This document shows positions 12,710 through 24,190 of a stretch of DNA of 64,000 nt, in pieces; positions within the stretch are counted from its first letter, which is position 1, and the number at the start of each line of letters is the position of its first letter. Under the pieces are notes generated by a model that saw only the letters and a list, made by a program, of their open reading frames with translations, did not search any database and was not told the origin of the DNA. This stretch comes from Botryosphaeria dothidea (Eukaryota; Ascomycota; Dothideomycetes; Botryosphaeriales; Botryosphaeriaceae): assembly GCA_011503125.2 (NCBI GenBank), contig WWBZ02000062.1, forward strand, positions 806,001 to 870,000, given 5' to 3'. The translations under genes were made by a program, and so were the position numbers.

Positions 12710-13348
12710 ATGGCCAAGTCTACTGCCACTTCCACCGCGCGTCGCCATCACCTCGCGGATTCCGTTTCGCATAAACGCCGAGAGATGCCTTCTCCTTGTG
12801 GCGCGTGCCGTTCGTCGAACTCGAAGTGTTTCGTGAGTCTAGATTCTGGGAAGTGCAGTCGCTGCCTCCAGAAGAATCGTAAGTGCGACCTCGTCGTGTC
12901 GCGTGGCGAATGTGAGTATCTATTGGGTTCGTTGCTTCCCTTATTAACGTTCCTAGGGGGTAAGGTCCATGCCGAGATGGAACGTTTGGAGAAACAGCTG
13001 GAGGAGGCGGAGGATGCTGAGGTGGCAGCTCGTGCACGGGCGCGGCGCTTGCGGAAACAGCTAAGCCTGATGAACGAGAAGCGGAAGAAGATGTTTGATC
13101 GCGAGTTGGCATCTATTGAGGAGCTGGAGAAGCTTGAGAAGGAGGATCGCGATAAACGACGTGCAGCTGGCGAGGATGTGCCGACTCCTGAGCGTTCTCC
13201 TGAGCCTGAGTCGAGCTCTGGGGGTCCTCCGGCCAATTCCGTGGCTGGGATTGCGTTTCCGTCCGGGGCTGAGTTGACGATAGATCCGTTCTTCTGGGTC
13301 GACCCCGTTTCCGCGGGAGACCAGGGTTCTGGCGATGGAATTCTGTAA
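12710..13348 (+). CDS. Zn(II)2Cys6-like coiled-coil protein encoded antisense in Gypsy C
   Basis: An uninterrupted 212-aa ORF, antisense to the polyprotein, lying between the pol end and the left LTR. I chose the ATG at 12710 because the frame upstream runs through the LTR. Residues 30-59 give C-X2-C-X6-C-X8-C-X2-C-X6-C, which satisfies the fungal binuclear zinc cluster spacing, in a basic context (KRRE before, NRKCD at the end). Residues about 85-165 are a charged heptad-rich coiled coil rich in Glu, Lys and Arg; the C-terminus is Pro/Ser/Gly-rich. This would suit a dimeric DNA- or nucleic-acid-binding protein, but no function is shown. Its 3' end overlaps, antisense, the tail of the polyprotein. 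Its frame is intact while the polyprotein is broken. A promoter in the LTR is inferred only. Confidence 0.65.
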   Translation: MAKSTATSTARRHHLADSVSHKRREMPSPCGACRSSNSKCFVSLDSGKCSRCLQKNRKCDLVVSRGECEYLLGSLLPLLTFLGGKVHAEMERLEKQLEEAEDAEVAARARARRLRKQLSLMNEKRKKMFDRELASIEELEKLEKEDRDKRRAAGEDVPTPERSPEPESSSGGPPANSVAGIAFPSGAELTIDPFFWVDPVSAGDQGSGDGIL

Positions 13349-13369
13349 CGAGATCCGGATGTATGTCGT

Positions 13370-16300
13370 TTCTTGGTACCCATTGGTTATCCTCATTCCC
13401 GTATCCTTCCTATTTAACGAGATATTTGAGCTGATGTCCGAATCTTTTGCAGTCTAAGATCTTCTCGACTGGGTATTCGTTTTCTTCGGCATCTGGGTTT
13501 TCTGGGATCATCTCTTCTAGAGTTTCTAGAATTGTGGCGTTTTCTGGTGCTGGCTCGAGCAATGCCACGTGAAAGATAGAATTTATTCGTGTCGTTGTTG
13601 GCAATTTGAGTCGATACGTAACGTTTCCAAGTTTTTCTGAAATTTCGAATGGACCGGTTTTCTTAAAATCCAATTTGTCGCTTGGTCGCTTCGATTTGAT
13701 GTTTTTTGTGAGGAGGTATACTTTATCCCCCCTCTTTAGGTTCGGTGCCGCCTAGTGCCGTCTATTGTAGTACTTGGACATCATGATTCGTACGTGCTCG
13801 AGGTCGAGACTAATGGCTTTGTGTAGTTCTTTTAGCTGCTCGGCTTTAAGAACACCTTGCTGGGCCAATTTTCGACTTGGGATGGCTTCTCTATACGCGT
13901 CTAGTTCGAATCCATAGTTGGCAAAGAACGGGGATACGTTAGTTGACTCTTGTTTGGCGCTGTTGTAGGCGAACTGTGCCATAGGTAGCCATGTGGCCCA
14001 ATCGTCCTGTGGGTAGTTGACGAAACAGCGGAGGTACTGTTCGAGAGTCCGGTTTATCCGTTCTATCTGACCGTCCGTTTGCGGGTGTGCGGTTATAGAG
14101 AGTTTGTTCTTAGCCCCAAGTTGACGCATAAGCGTTTGCCAAAATTCAGAACGCATTAGCTTGTCCCTGTCCGAAACCAGTTCTTCCGGCATTCCGTGAT
14201 CCGCAAAGATGTATCGGAGGAACGTATGGGCTAACTATTCTGCATTCGATGCCTCGAGGTAGGGCAAGAAGTAAGCGTACTTCGTGAGTCTGTCGACAAA
14301 GACTAGGATCGAGTCGTGCTTAACTCCGGTGAGCGAGTCTCTCGACTGTGGCAGCTTCGTAATAAAGTCTAGCGTGACTGATTGCCATGGTCGTTCTAGA
14401 ACTTCTAGGGGTTATAGTTGTCCGTACGGAGCGTGTGTCGCAGCTTTGCTTCTAATACAAAGGTCACATTGCGAGACTATACGCTGGACTATCTTCCGTA
14501 ACCCTGGAAAGTAGAAGTTTCGTGTGATCCTTTCGGTTGTCCTGTCGATGCCCTGATGTCCATGCGCGGGTGCTTCGTGCATATCCTTGACTAGTGCTTC
14601 TCGCAGTCTTGCCGGGACATAGATCAATCCTTTAAAGAGAAGCGTTCCTTCTCTATCTCGAGTAACACGCGGGTCATCCTTAAGCGCTAAAAGTTCCTAC
14701 GCGAAGGAGTCCTGTGCGTATGCTTCTCGGATCTTTAGGTGCCATAGGTTTGACTCGATGCGAAGTATTAGGAAAGACGGTCTGGCAAGGGTAAGCGATC
14801 CATCGCTATCCACTGCGAACACTGCAGGGTGCGGCTCGATTCGTCCTTCTATATAGTCTACCCTTCTGCTGAGCGCGTCAGCGGCGGCGTTATCTACACC
14901 TTTTCTGTGTGTAATCTTGAAATCGTAGGAGGCCATTTCTTTAGACCAGCGAACCTATCGTCGGTTCAGCTCCTTGGTCGTGGTAAAGCGCGTGAGGTTT
15001 TGATGGTCGCAGTGTACTACCACCTAATAGCTGGCTCCTTCAAGGTAGTGTCTCCATTGCTTAAATGCTGAGACGATGGCCAAGAGCTCTTTGTTATGAG
15101 TGTCGTAATTAAGCTCTGCCGGTGTGAACTTCCTAGAGTAAAACGCGATTGGGTGCTATCTGCCTTGATCGTTAGGCTGGCTGAGACATGCTCCGAGGGC
15201 GAATCCTGACGCATTAGTTTCCACTTCGATGGGTTTATCGGGATTATATATCCCTAGAACCGGTGCTTCGCAAAATATGCGTTTAAGCGATTCGAAGGCT
15301 TGCTGCTAATCGTCTCCCTATTTGAAGCTATGCTCCTTTCGAGTGAGTCGCGTTAAAGGTTCCGTGACCTTCGAGTAGTTCCAAATGAACTTCCGATAGA
15401 AGTTCGCGAATCCGAGGAAGGACTGAACTTCCTTGATCGTCTTGGGTACTAGCCATTCTCTAATAGAATCCAGTTTCGAGTCGTCCATACCGACGTGACC
15501 TGGGGTGATAACAAAGCCTAGGAATTCCGTCCTTTGAACGTGCCATTCGCATTTCTCGGGTGCGATAGATAGATTCTTTGCCTGGAGGGCTTCTAGGACC
15601 TTTCTGACATGCTTTTTATAATCCTCGAGGGTCTCTAAAAAGATAAGGATATCGTCGAGGTAAGCTAAGTAGAAGATATCCAAGTATTCGCGTAGCGTGT
15701 CGTTGACGAGATTTTAGAAGGTTGCTAGCGCGTTGGTAAGCCCGAATGGCATAACCGTATACTCGTAGAGTCCTAGCCTCGTTCTGAAGGCTGTCTTCTA
15801 TTCTTCCCCTTCTTTGATCCTAACCAAATAATATCCTTTCCGGAGGTCCAGCTTCGTAAAGTACTTTGCTTTCCCTAACTTGTCCTGGAGCTCATCGATG
15901 CGTGGGAGCGGATAGCGGTTTTTGATCGTGATGTCGTTGAGTTGTCGGTAGTCGACACAGAGGCGTAGTTTGCTATTCTTCTTTAGGACGAAAAGGATCG
16001 GATATCCGGCTAATGACGTTAAAGGCCGAATATATCCGCGTTCGAGGTTCTTCTCGATATATTCCCTTAAAGCCTCCATCTCCTTTGCTAATAAGGAGTA
16101 GATAGGCTTATAAGCTGGCTTCGTGCCTGGCTTAAGCGGAATTTCGTGGTCCTATAGTTAATACTCTGGCAAATCTCCCTTTCCTCTTTCTTAGCAAACG
16201 GCTCTTAAGTCCCAGTACTCGCTGGGTACCGTTTCTATTTCCGGTATCGGAGGTTCTCCGTATGGGTTATTCCATATCTCCAAGCTACCGTGTTGTCCTC

Positions 16301-18181
16301 TTCTAATCCTCGCGGGATCGTCTCCTCTAATAGGAGTAGGACTGTCCTCATCCTTAAGCCTTTCCCGTGCGGCTTTGGCTAGTACTCTCTATTGCACCGC
16401 CTGTGAGGGTTTGATGTATATGAGGTAGGCCTGCTGGCCTTGGCGTCTTATACGCTTAAATGCCTCTCCTAAGATTGTCTGGACGTCGATCTAAGGATTT
16501 ACGGCTGCTAATTGCTTACGCGAAGCCTTACTCTTAGCCTTATGCCTTTTCCTCGTAGTCCTTCGTGACGTATGCTGTACTTGTTCGTCGGGAATACTAG
16601 ACTCGGTTGGTCTTACTCCGCTTGAGGTGCTGTATTTTACCGAGGAGGCGGCGTCTCGTACGCTACTATCCTGGTCCTGTCTTATGCTTTCCTTAAGGTT
16701 GCCGTTAATGCTGCCGTCACTGGGTCTTACGCCATCATTGCCGTTAATACTGCCGCTACTAGGCCTTACGCCATCGTGGCTAGAGTCGTAGCTTAAGTCG
16801 GGGGTATCGTTTCGCTCAGTAGGGCTTATTCCTGCGATGGGGCTGCATTTTACCGAGGAGGCTTCGCCACTTGCGTCGCAGTCCTAGTGCTGACTTACAC
16901 CACTATCGGAGTCGCCTACACAGTTGCCACATTCAGGCCTTACACTGGCTACTTTCCGTGTTGATGTTGATAGGAGCTTCCGAAGGGTATCTAACAACCT
17001 ATTCTCCTTCTATAATCCTTGTTTTCGTAGGAGGTCCTCGAGCTCTTCTCGAAAGATGATAGAGTCTCCTTCTCCGAAGTCGAAGATAGGTTTCTATGTC
17101 CGGATCCAGGGCATACCTAGAATAATATCGTGCCCGGGAATACGTTGGACGTCGAGGGAAATCTATTCCTGATGATTCCCTATTCGGAGGATTGCTTCCT
17201 CCGTTTCTATCTTTACCCAGCCTTCTCCGTAGGCTGCCTAGGATCCGTCGAATCTACTAAGGGGATACGGTTCCTGTTTCTTGCGGTACGGGATATTCAT
17301 CTTCTGCACAAGCTCGTTGTGGATGAAATTTCCGCTTGATCCTGTATCGATCAGGATTCTAGTGGGTACTCCGTTGAGTATTCCCTGTGTTTTGAACTGT
17401 TTCCATAGATTTGGTCCGGTAAGAGTTTCCGTTTCCGATGTGCGTGATACTATATAAAGGGACCTAGACTATGGCCCCTAGGTTGGTCCCGTTGCCGTAG
17501 GGCCGTCTAGTTTTTTGGCATAGGGTAGCCGTAGACTTCGCTATATATATAGTCTTCCTATTCGTTAACTTAGAGGTATGCTTGCTTCCAGTTAGTCCAT
17601 TTGTCGGCGTTCTGCTTCCTTCGCCAATAGACTTTGTCCTTTCGAACCTAATATCTAAAGGTTAGTCGATTGAGCTTCTTGTCCGGAATCCACTAAAGTA
17701 TACGATACTAGATCGTTGCCGTGCCGTACTGGTAGAGAATCCGTGCTAGTTCCCGGAGGGAGTCGTAGTCTGCTTGCTTACGTGCTAAGGTTCCTTAGTG
17801 GTGGCGTTCGACGAGTGTCGTTTCTTTAGTTACTGGGAGTTCGTACTTCTTTCCGTCTTATTCGATTCGGGTTTCCCAAAGGGTATTCTAACGCCATCCC
17901 CAAATGACCGTAAGCGCGATGCTTTTCTAATGCGGAATCTAGATTGTTTGGCTAAGATTGCCCCATTCGTCCCGTAGATAATTGCTAATGCCGTATCTTT
18001 CGGCGAGAACTTCCAGCGAGACGAGGGTGTCTAGCTTGTCTAATAATATAGGTGTATCATCCGACTGCGTTTCGCTAGTACTCTCGTATAGTTCTCCTGT
18101 TTCGCTGTTAATAAGTTCGTCGTCTAGAGGGAAACTATCGATGATATCGTCGGTTTCGATAACTTCTTCGTTCCTAGTCAT
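13370..18181 (-). pseudogene. Gypsy C pol remnant (PR-RT-RH-IN-chromodomain)
   Basis: Order on the minus strand is as follows. Protease LIDTGSSGNFI lies near 17325-17352. RT blocks lie at 15798-16079 ([12 protein letters not shown]) and 15318-15683 with intact catalytic AYLDDILIF. RNase H is near 14937-15300. Integrase has an H2C2 region at 14412-14627 (HGHQG...CDLCIRSKA) and a core at 13752-14192 (HPQTDGQIERINRTLEQYLR). The chromodomain is at 13410-13673 and ends LKYLVK then TAG where Trp is conserved; the frame continues beyond it toward 13350. Stops are few and sit at TGG or CAA/CAG codons, so the element died recently through RIP-type changes. Confidence 0.88.
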
Positions 18182-19330
18182 TATACCGAAGTTTCGAGGT
18201 TCGTGGGGGTACCATCCAGAGATATCTTTGCTGGTTTGATGCGTCTGACAGCCGTTATTATAATAGGCTGTCCAGTGTAGCGTATCGTGGTTATCTTGGC
18301 GAGATGCAACCGACGTTTCACGCTGAGCGCTCGAAGTCTGCTTGTTATCCTTCTTGCTGCGAGGGTTCTACGGACACTTAGGAGAGAAGTGTTTATTACT
18401 GCCGCAGGTGATGCAGAGTCGATCCTTATAGCGCTGTTTCTGCTCATCCGTCCAGTTCGGGTTAGGTCCCTTGGGCTTCTTATTGTTATGACCATTGTTG
18501 CCCTTTTTGGAATCCTATCTATTGGCCGCGTCGAGGGCCATAGCGTCTCCGCCTTCGAGGGTTGTTCTTTCGCGGCGTGGCTTCGAGGTGTTGGATTGTC
18601 GAGAACCTATCTTCCATTCGTACATGCGACCGTCGATCTGAGACGCAAGGTCTACTATCTTCTAAAAGGTAGGTGGGTATTCGTAAGTAATTATGTTCTT
18701 CTTGACTTCGTCCTTTAGGCCCTTATAGAAGAGGTCGCGGAAAGTCTCGTCTGACCATTCGAGGTAGGCTGTAAGCTGCTGAAACTTAGTTGCGTAGACA
18801 GCTACAGATCCTATCTGTCTAACGGTTATAATATCGTTAGAGGCTTTGCGGACTTCGTCCCGATCGTTAAAAGTGGCTCTAAGGTTGTCTGCGAATCCCG
18901 TGTAGGTGTCGAAGATTTCCTTAGTCTTTGCCCGTCTCTTCTCGAGAGAGTATTCGTTAGCTAGGTGGTCGCGAAGGTATGGTTCCATCTATGCCTCTGC
19001 CGTTCCTCTGAGGTAGGTTAATACGAAGAGCACTTCCTCGGCGTTATTATCGAATTATACTTAATTAAACTAGAGGTAGCGTTGCATCTAGAGTAGGAAG
19101 GATTAGAGCTTCTTCCTGTCTCTATCGAACTTCTCGGGTGCCGCTACTTTAACCTTAGTAGCGCTCCGTTTTGTCTGGTGCGCCAGCAGGCGCTCGATCT
19201 GGGCTTTTTGTTCCTGAACAAGTGCCTAGAGTTCTTCTCGAGTAGGCTCTATTTACAGCGCGGGCGGAGCACGCCCCTAAGCACCCTTAGCGCGACCCTC
19301 CATTAGGTCGATATCCATCTAAGATCCCGG
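18182..19330 (-). pseudogene. Gypsy C gag remnant
   Basis: Gag capsid-like block at 18662-18988 on the minus strand (MEPYLRDHLANEY..., FQQLTAYLEWSDE). A well-preserved CCHC knuckle lies near 18374-18415 with the spacing C-X2-C-X4-H-X4-C. A likely start MDIDLMEGRAKGA sits near 19316, soon followed by a stop. Unlike in elements A and B, the zinc ligands here are intact. Confidence 0.82.
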
Positions 19331-19432
19331 TGCCATCGTATGCTTTCCCTAAACGCGTTAGGCGGGGTGATACTTAACCTAATGAACTCGTTTCTAAAAA
19401 GGTCCCTCTCCTTGCAAGGATGGTGGTCAAAG

Positions 19433-19899
19433 TGTAACGAGCGGGCCTCTACCTCTAAGGATCCAAACACCAAAGAGGGTAGAAACCTGTCGAAGGGTTT
19501 TCCTTGAGTGGGTACAAGAAGAGGTACGCGAGGAACGAGTAGACGACTAAAGACTGAGCACTACGTGCGAAGGCCTTGTTACTAATAGAGTCTAAATTCT
19601 ATTGTGAAGTTGACCACGAAGGTCAAAGCTATCTAAGGAGTGTGGTTTATATACACGTAGGAGAGTGTCTACAATCTAATATTGATCTATTTAATCCGTG
19701 TTTAGGGGGTACGGATTATAGAGATTAATGGTGGTTTGATCTGTTTAATCTATGGTTGCCCAGACCGGAGCAGACAGATCAATGCTTGACGTCACGTAAC
19801 GCACGTGACCCTTCTGAATTCTTCTTGCGGCGCGGGTCTGCGCCCCGCTCTGCTGCCTTACCCTTCCTATCCCGATACTATAGAGGCTACGCCGTAACA
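19433..19899 (-). repeat. Gypsy C 5' LTR
   Basis: 467 bp, the partner of 12138-12604. Nearly all differences are TG-to-TA or CA-to-TA in this copy (for example CACGTGACG versus CACGTAACG). Just inside it (minus strand CTTTGACCACCATCC) there is no obvious tRNA-3'-end complement. Confidence 0.93.
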
Positions 19900-21444
19900 C
19901 GAGTTTAAATATTACTGCTTAGCCTAAGTATCTAGCAGCCGGATACGAGTATCGAGAGCTAATAATCCTTTGGCGGAGGCTTAGATCTTTAGGGATATAG
20001 ATAAGTCTATTAACTAGTAATAGGCCATCGTTATCCTTAGAGTATACGCCTAAATCTACCTTAGGATATCGAAGTGCGTAGGTATCGAGTGCAGTAAGGA
20101 TCTCTTATCTAAGAGTATCCTTATCGAGTACTAAGCGAATATTACTAGCTAGAGACGGTTCTAGCCTAGCGATCGAATATCGAGTTAAGATAAGGGTCGA
20201 AATTTCGAATTTCTTAGGAGTAAGGATCGTAGTAGGGGGCAGGCGCCCCTCTCGAGTAGGGAGGTCTCCTAACCGTCTTATTAACGCATCTACGCGTTAA
20301 TTCTTAGTTCCTGGGCGGTAGACGATCTTAAAGTCGAGTTCCGAGAGTTTAATTGCCTAGCGTGCTTGCCGACGGTTTAGGATTTACTTAGAGGCAAAGC
20401 TAGTTAAATTCGAGTAATCTATAAGAACGAGGAGCGGCGAGGAGAGGTTAATAACGAGGGAACGGTATTTCTTAAGGGCTTCCATAATAGCTAAGAGTTC
20501 CTTATCTCTAATATTATAGTTCTGCTCTACGGGAGTTATTTTTCGAGAGTAGTAGGCGATGGGATGTAGGATTCTCTTGCTACCGTCGTAGGTTACCTAT
20601 TAGAACAAAATTACGGAGATAATAAAGTCGGATAAGTTGGTTTTAAGGATAGTTTTAAGTTAGAGGTCGAAGTATCGGAGGATTAGGTAAGAGTAGAAGG
20701 CTTCCTTAAGATAAGTAAATGCCTTATCCTACTCTTTTTCCTAAGTAAAACGAATATTCTTAGCTAGGAGCCTAAAGAGAGCTCTAGCTTTTCGGGAGTA
20801 TCCTTTAATAAATCTTCGGTAAAAGTTTATAAAGCTAAGGAACGATTAAAGATCTTTAACTAAGCGAGGAGTCTCCTAGTCTCTTACGGCGGCTACCTTA
20901 GCCGGGTCTATAGAGATGCCGTCTAGGGAGATAACGAAGCTAAGGAACGTGGTCGAAGTCGTATAGAAGTCGCATTTTTCGCCTTTTACGTACAGGCCTG
21001 CTTTACGAAGTTTTTCGAGAACTAATTAGACGTGTTCGTGGTGCTTCTCTTCTATTTCCGAGTAGATAAGGATATTATCTAAGTAGACGACGCACTAGCG
21101 GTCGAGATATTCACGTAGCGTATCGTTAACGAATTATTAGTAGGTAGTAGGCGTATTCGTAAGGCTAAAGGGTATAATAAGGTACTCGTATAGGCTATAG
21201 CGAGTCCTAAAGGCGGTTAAATATTCGGAGCCTTCCTTAATCCGGATAAGGTTATAAGTACCGCGAAGGTCGAGTCGAGTAAAAATACGAGAGCCTTAAA
21301 GTTGACGGAGAGTCTCGTTAATCAAGGGGAGTAGATAACGGTTCTTTTTCGTAATACCGTTTAGTTCGCGATAATCCACATAAAAACGAAGGCCGCCACC
21401 TGGTTTCTTAATAAAGAGAATAGGGGACGCAGAGGATGAGGATG

Positions 21445-21511
21445 TGTCGAACTGCAAAAGTACGACGCCGCACTGTTACCAGTGCGTGCTAATCTGCCTT
21501 ATATTCTGACA
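21445..21511 (-). repeat. TRIM 3' terminal repeat
   Basis: 67 bp, identical to 21825-21891. Confidence 0.9.
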
Positions 21512-21824
21512 CACCCCCTCACCTGTGGCGAAGTGCTTGAGGCACAGGTGGAGAGATCTCATGTCGTTGTAGTGGAGGAATAGTCTCTCTCTGTGGTGAG
21601 GCATGGTTGATCTTGCTGTGATTCGAACGCATGGCCTACTTGCGACTGACACGGACCCCGGCACCACAAGGTCGTTGTTGTGATTGGGGAACACCAAGCC
21701 CCTTGAAACGTGGATTGTGTGGGGCACAGCCAAACCCCGTGATGGTGCGTATGGATGATGCGCGCGTTTTGTGTCCAAGTCTACCACTAGACTACCGCGG
21801 CAGAAGTGATTCCGGGCTCATAAC

Positions 21825-21891
21825 TGTCGAACTGCAAAAGTACGACGCCGCACTGTTACCAGTGCGTGCTAATCTGCCTTATATTCTGACA
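21825..21891 (-). repeat. TRIM 5' terminal repeat
   Basis: 67 bp, identical to 21445-21511; followed by the GGATG duplication. Confidence 0.9.
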
Positions 21892-22800
21892 GGATGAGGG
21901 CCGAATAAAACCTTTCTTAAGGTTCTTATTAAGATATTCGCGTAGAGCCTTAAGCTCTAAATCGGACATTGAGTAGAGAGGACCGAATGGGGGTTTCTTG
22001 CCCTCTTCTAGCGAAATCTTATAATTAATATATCGATGTGGGGGAAGCTTATCGGCCTCTTTCTTAGTAAAGAAAGGAAGAAGGTAGTAAAATCGAGCCG
22101 GGATTCGTGAGCGGAGGGTTTCGAGTTCTTGTTCCGGGGTTTATTGTTCCGTTTTTTTAAGGCTTTCAAGGTGTTCTTGGATTTCCTTAATTAATACGGC
22201 ATAGATCCTAGTCTTATCTCGTTGGACATAGCGGGTAAGAGCGGCGTAGGATACCGTAGCGCAAGAGATCGAAGGCGGATTAGGAGGCGTAATCGTAGGT
22301 TGTCGAGTAGGTAAGCAATTTACTTAGTAGAAAGGAGAAGCGAAGGTAATAGTATTCCTTAACTAGAGAATCTGTGGATCGTGTCTTTCTAGCCAAGGTT
22401 TTCTAAGAATAATAGGATATTAACTAAGCTTAGTTACCTGAAAGGTAAGAAGTTCTTAGTATTAATTAATATCGAGTTGAAGGTCGGCTTTATAAGTAAT
22501 CCACCTAGCTATGGATCTATCAGCCAGCTCGAGGGATTTAGGTTGTATTTTTTAACGAGTAGGGAGCGAGTGTTCCTTAATAAAAGCATTATCTATAAAT
22601 AAGGACGAAGCACTAGAGTCTAGTATAGACGAGGTTTCGATTGTTTTATTGACTACTGACTTAAGAATAAGGAGTGGGCGTTTTCCGAGATTAATAGCGC
22701 GTGGTGTCGAGGTACGAGGTTCGGGGGGTAAAAATAAGAGTGTTCTAAGGTTCGACGATAAAGAAGTAAGAATAGAGAATTGATTTAAAGTAGAAAGTGG

Positions 22801-24180
22801 CGGGGGGCTAGGCAGGTGCCGGGTACTACCTAGCCTCCTACGTTTTTTAATACGTAGAGGACTAAAGCCGTAGGAGGAGTTGTAGGAGTCGAGGTTTTAG
22901 AGGAGACGAGTAGACTTGTTACTAGTAGCGAGGCAGGCGAAGAGGATGCGGTTGTGGTCGAATTAAGGTTTGGACCCTTTGAACCCTTTGGACCCTTTGC
23001 TTTAGGGCACTCACGTACCCAGTAGTTTGGATCACCATAGTAAGCGCAGAGATTATTGGCTCTTCGGTACGCTTTTCGAGCAGAGGCATCTAGTTCCATA
23101 GGTTTACTTTGGGGGATCGAGGTTAGCGCGGGAGGAGTAGCTGGTGCAAGAGAAGAAGGGATCGAGGTTGGCGTGGGAGACGAAGGCTGGGGAGCAGCTG
23201 GTGTAAAGAGAGGAGTCGAGGTAGGGATACGAGTTACGGGTGTCTTTTTCTCAATGGTTCGAGCATAGAGTTGGTTGTCCAACGCAATGCAGGTTTCAGC
23301 GAATTTTCCGAATTCTATTGGCATAGAACGTCCAACAAGAAGGTCCTTAAGATTCTCCTTAAGGCCAAGGCGGAAGTAGTAGATCTTAACTGCGTTTTCT
23401 TTCCAACCGAGGGTCGTGATAAGCGAGAGGAACCGTGAGTAGTAAGCCGAGTAGGACTTGTCTTATTTAAGTGCGAGGAGGGATCGTTCGGCCGTTGCGT
23501 AAGCGTTAGGATCGTCGAATGCGGCCTTAAGAGCTTAGTAGAAGGACTTATAGTTGTCGAATTCTATAGAGCCGTTCGAAGCAGAGACGTAAGGGGCAAA
23601 CTAGGTGTAAGCCGCATCGCGAAGATATGAACCAGCGTAGGTAATCTTAGCTGTATCCGTTGTAAAGGCAGACGGGTCCGAGGTAAATTTGAGTTAAAGT
23701 TGCGTGGCGAAGTTCTAGAACCGAGTGCGTTCTTCTTTAAAGGGTTCTAGATCCGATACCTTAGGGATGCGGGGACGAGGGGTAGGAGTTTCTAAAGAAG
23801 ATACTGTAGACGTAGTAGCCGGCGTGTTAGTAGGGAGGTTCGGGGCTAGTAGTTAGAGTCGGGCGAAGGCTTTATCTTGGCCGAAACCGTAGTAGTAAAA
23901 GATGCAAGCAACTTAGGCGTTCGTAGTATTCTTAGGGATAACTGGTAAATCGATATCGGATCTTAGGTAGGATTGTCTTCCTCTAGCGTACGCCTAGCTA
24001 AGGGTAACGCGTAGGAAAACCGGGATATCTTTAGGGAAGGTAGGACGAGCATTGATAGGGATAGGGACTTGATCGAGGATTTAGAAAAGCGTCTCCCAAG
24101 GGTCGGGAGGCGGGTCGTTTCCTATTTCGAAGGCTATAGTCTAGGGCTTCGGCGAGAGCTTTAGGCCTACTAGATAAGAG
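22801..24180 (-). pseudogene. Gypsy B gag remnant
   Basis: The open stretch 22830-23324 encodes a gag C-terminal part with a Pro/Thr-rich linker and the degenerate knuckle CAYYGDPNYWVREC. The rest of gag up to the LTR has stops. Compared with A at 720-960, this copy lacks the solo LTR, which confirms that insertion. Confidence 0.83.
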
Positions 24181-24190
24181 TCTAGTAAAA

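Larger units (their letters stand above)
12138..19899 (-). mobile_element. Ty3/Gypsy retrotransposon C with extra antisense ORF, inserted in B
   Basis: A 7762-bp element bounded by 467-bp LTRs and a perfect 5-bp duplication CGAGT (12133-12137, 19900-19904). It is in minus orientation, with gag near the right LTR and the chromodomain near the left LTR. The polypurine tract lies at 12605-12620 (minus-strand AAGGGGGGGAATAG) directly beside the left LTR. It is much less mutated than A, B or the Copia copies: long pol blocks remain open and the RT YLDD box is intact. It also carries a 639-bp + strand ORF between pol and the left LTR. Confidence 0.94.
21445..21891 (-). mobile_element. TRIM: 447-bp terminal-repeat retrotransposon in miniature
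   Basis: Two identical 67-bp terminal repeats (21445-21511, 21825-21891) start TGTCGAACTGC and end ATTCTGACA. They are flanked by a perfect 5-bp duplication GGATG (21440-21444, 21892-21896). There is no coding sequence. Read on the minus strand, the segment after the right repeat is GTTATGAGCCCGGAATCACT, a primer-binding site of the initiator-Met half-tRNA type. The segment before the left repeat is GGTGAGGGGGTG, a polypurine tract. Both nearly equal those of Copia 1 in this window. A tRNA D-arm-like stretch (minus strand AGTC, loop, GACT) occurs at about 21772-21796, and a GTTCGAATC B-box-like string near 21621-21629. RIP damage is low. Confidence 0.85.
19905..22800 (-). pseudogene. Gypsy B protease, RT, RNase H remnant
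   Basis: Minus-strand equivalent of 1500-3639 and 9040-9350 of element A. The catalytic RT box reads YLDN near 21065-21090, the same substitution as in A. Split by the 447-bp TRIM at 21445-21891, whose removal rejoins the reading across GAGGATG. Frames are full of stops. Confidence 0.85.

Noticed and set aside
12748..13383. A 211-aa minus-strand frame and a 130-aa minus-strand frame opposite the zinc-cluster ORF
   Set aside because: They have no motif and Ser/Arg-rich composition; they are shadows of the + strand ORF, apart from the last bases, which belong to the polyprotein tail.
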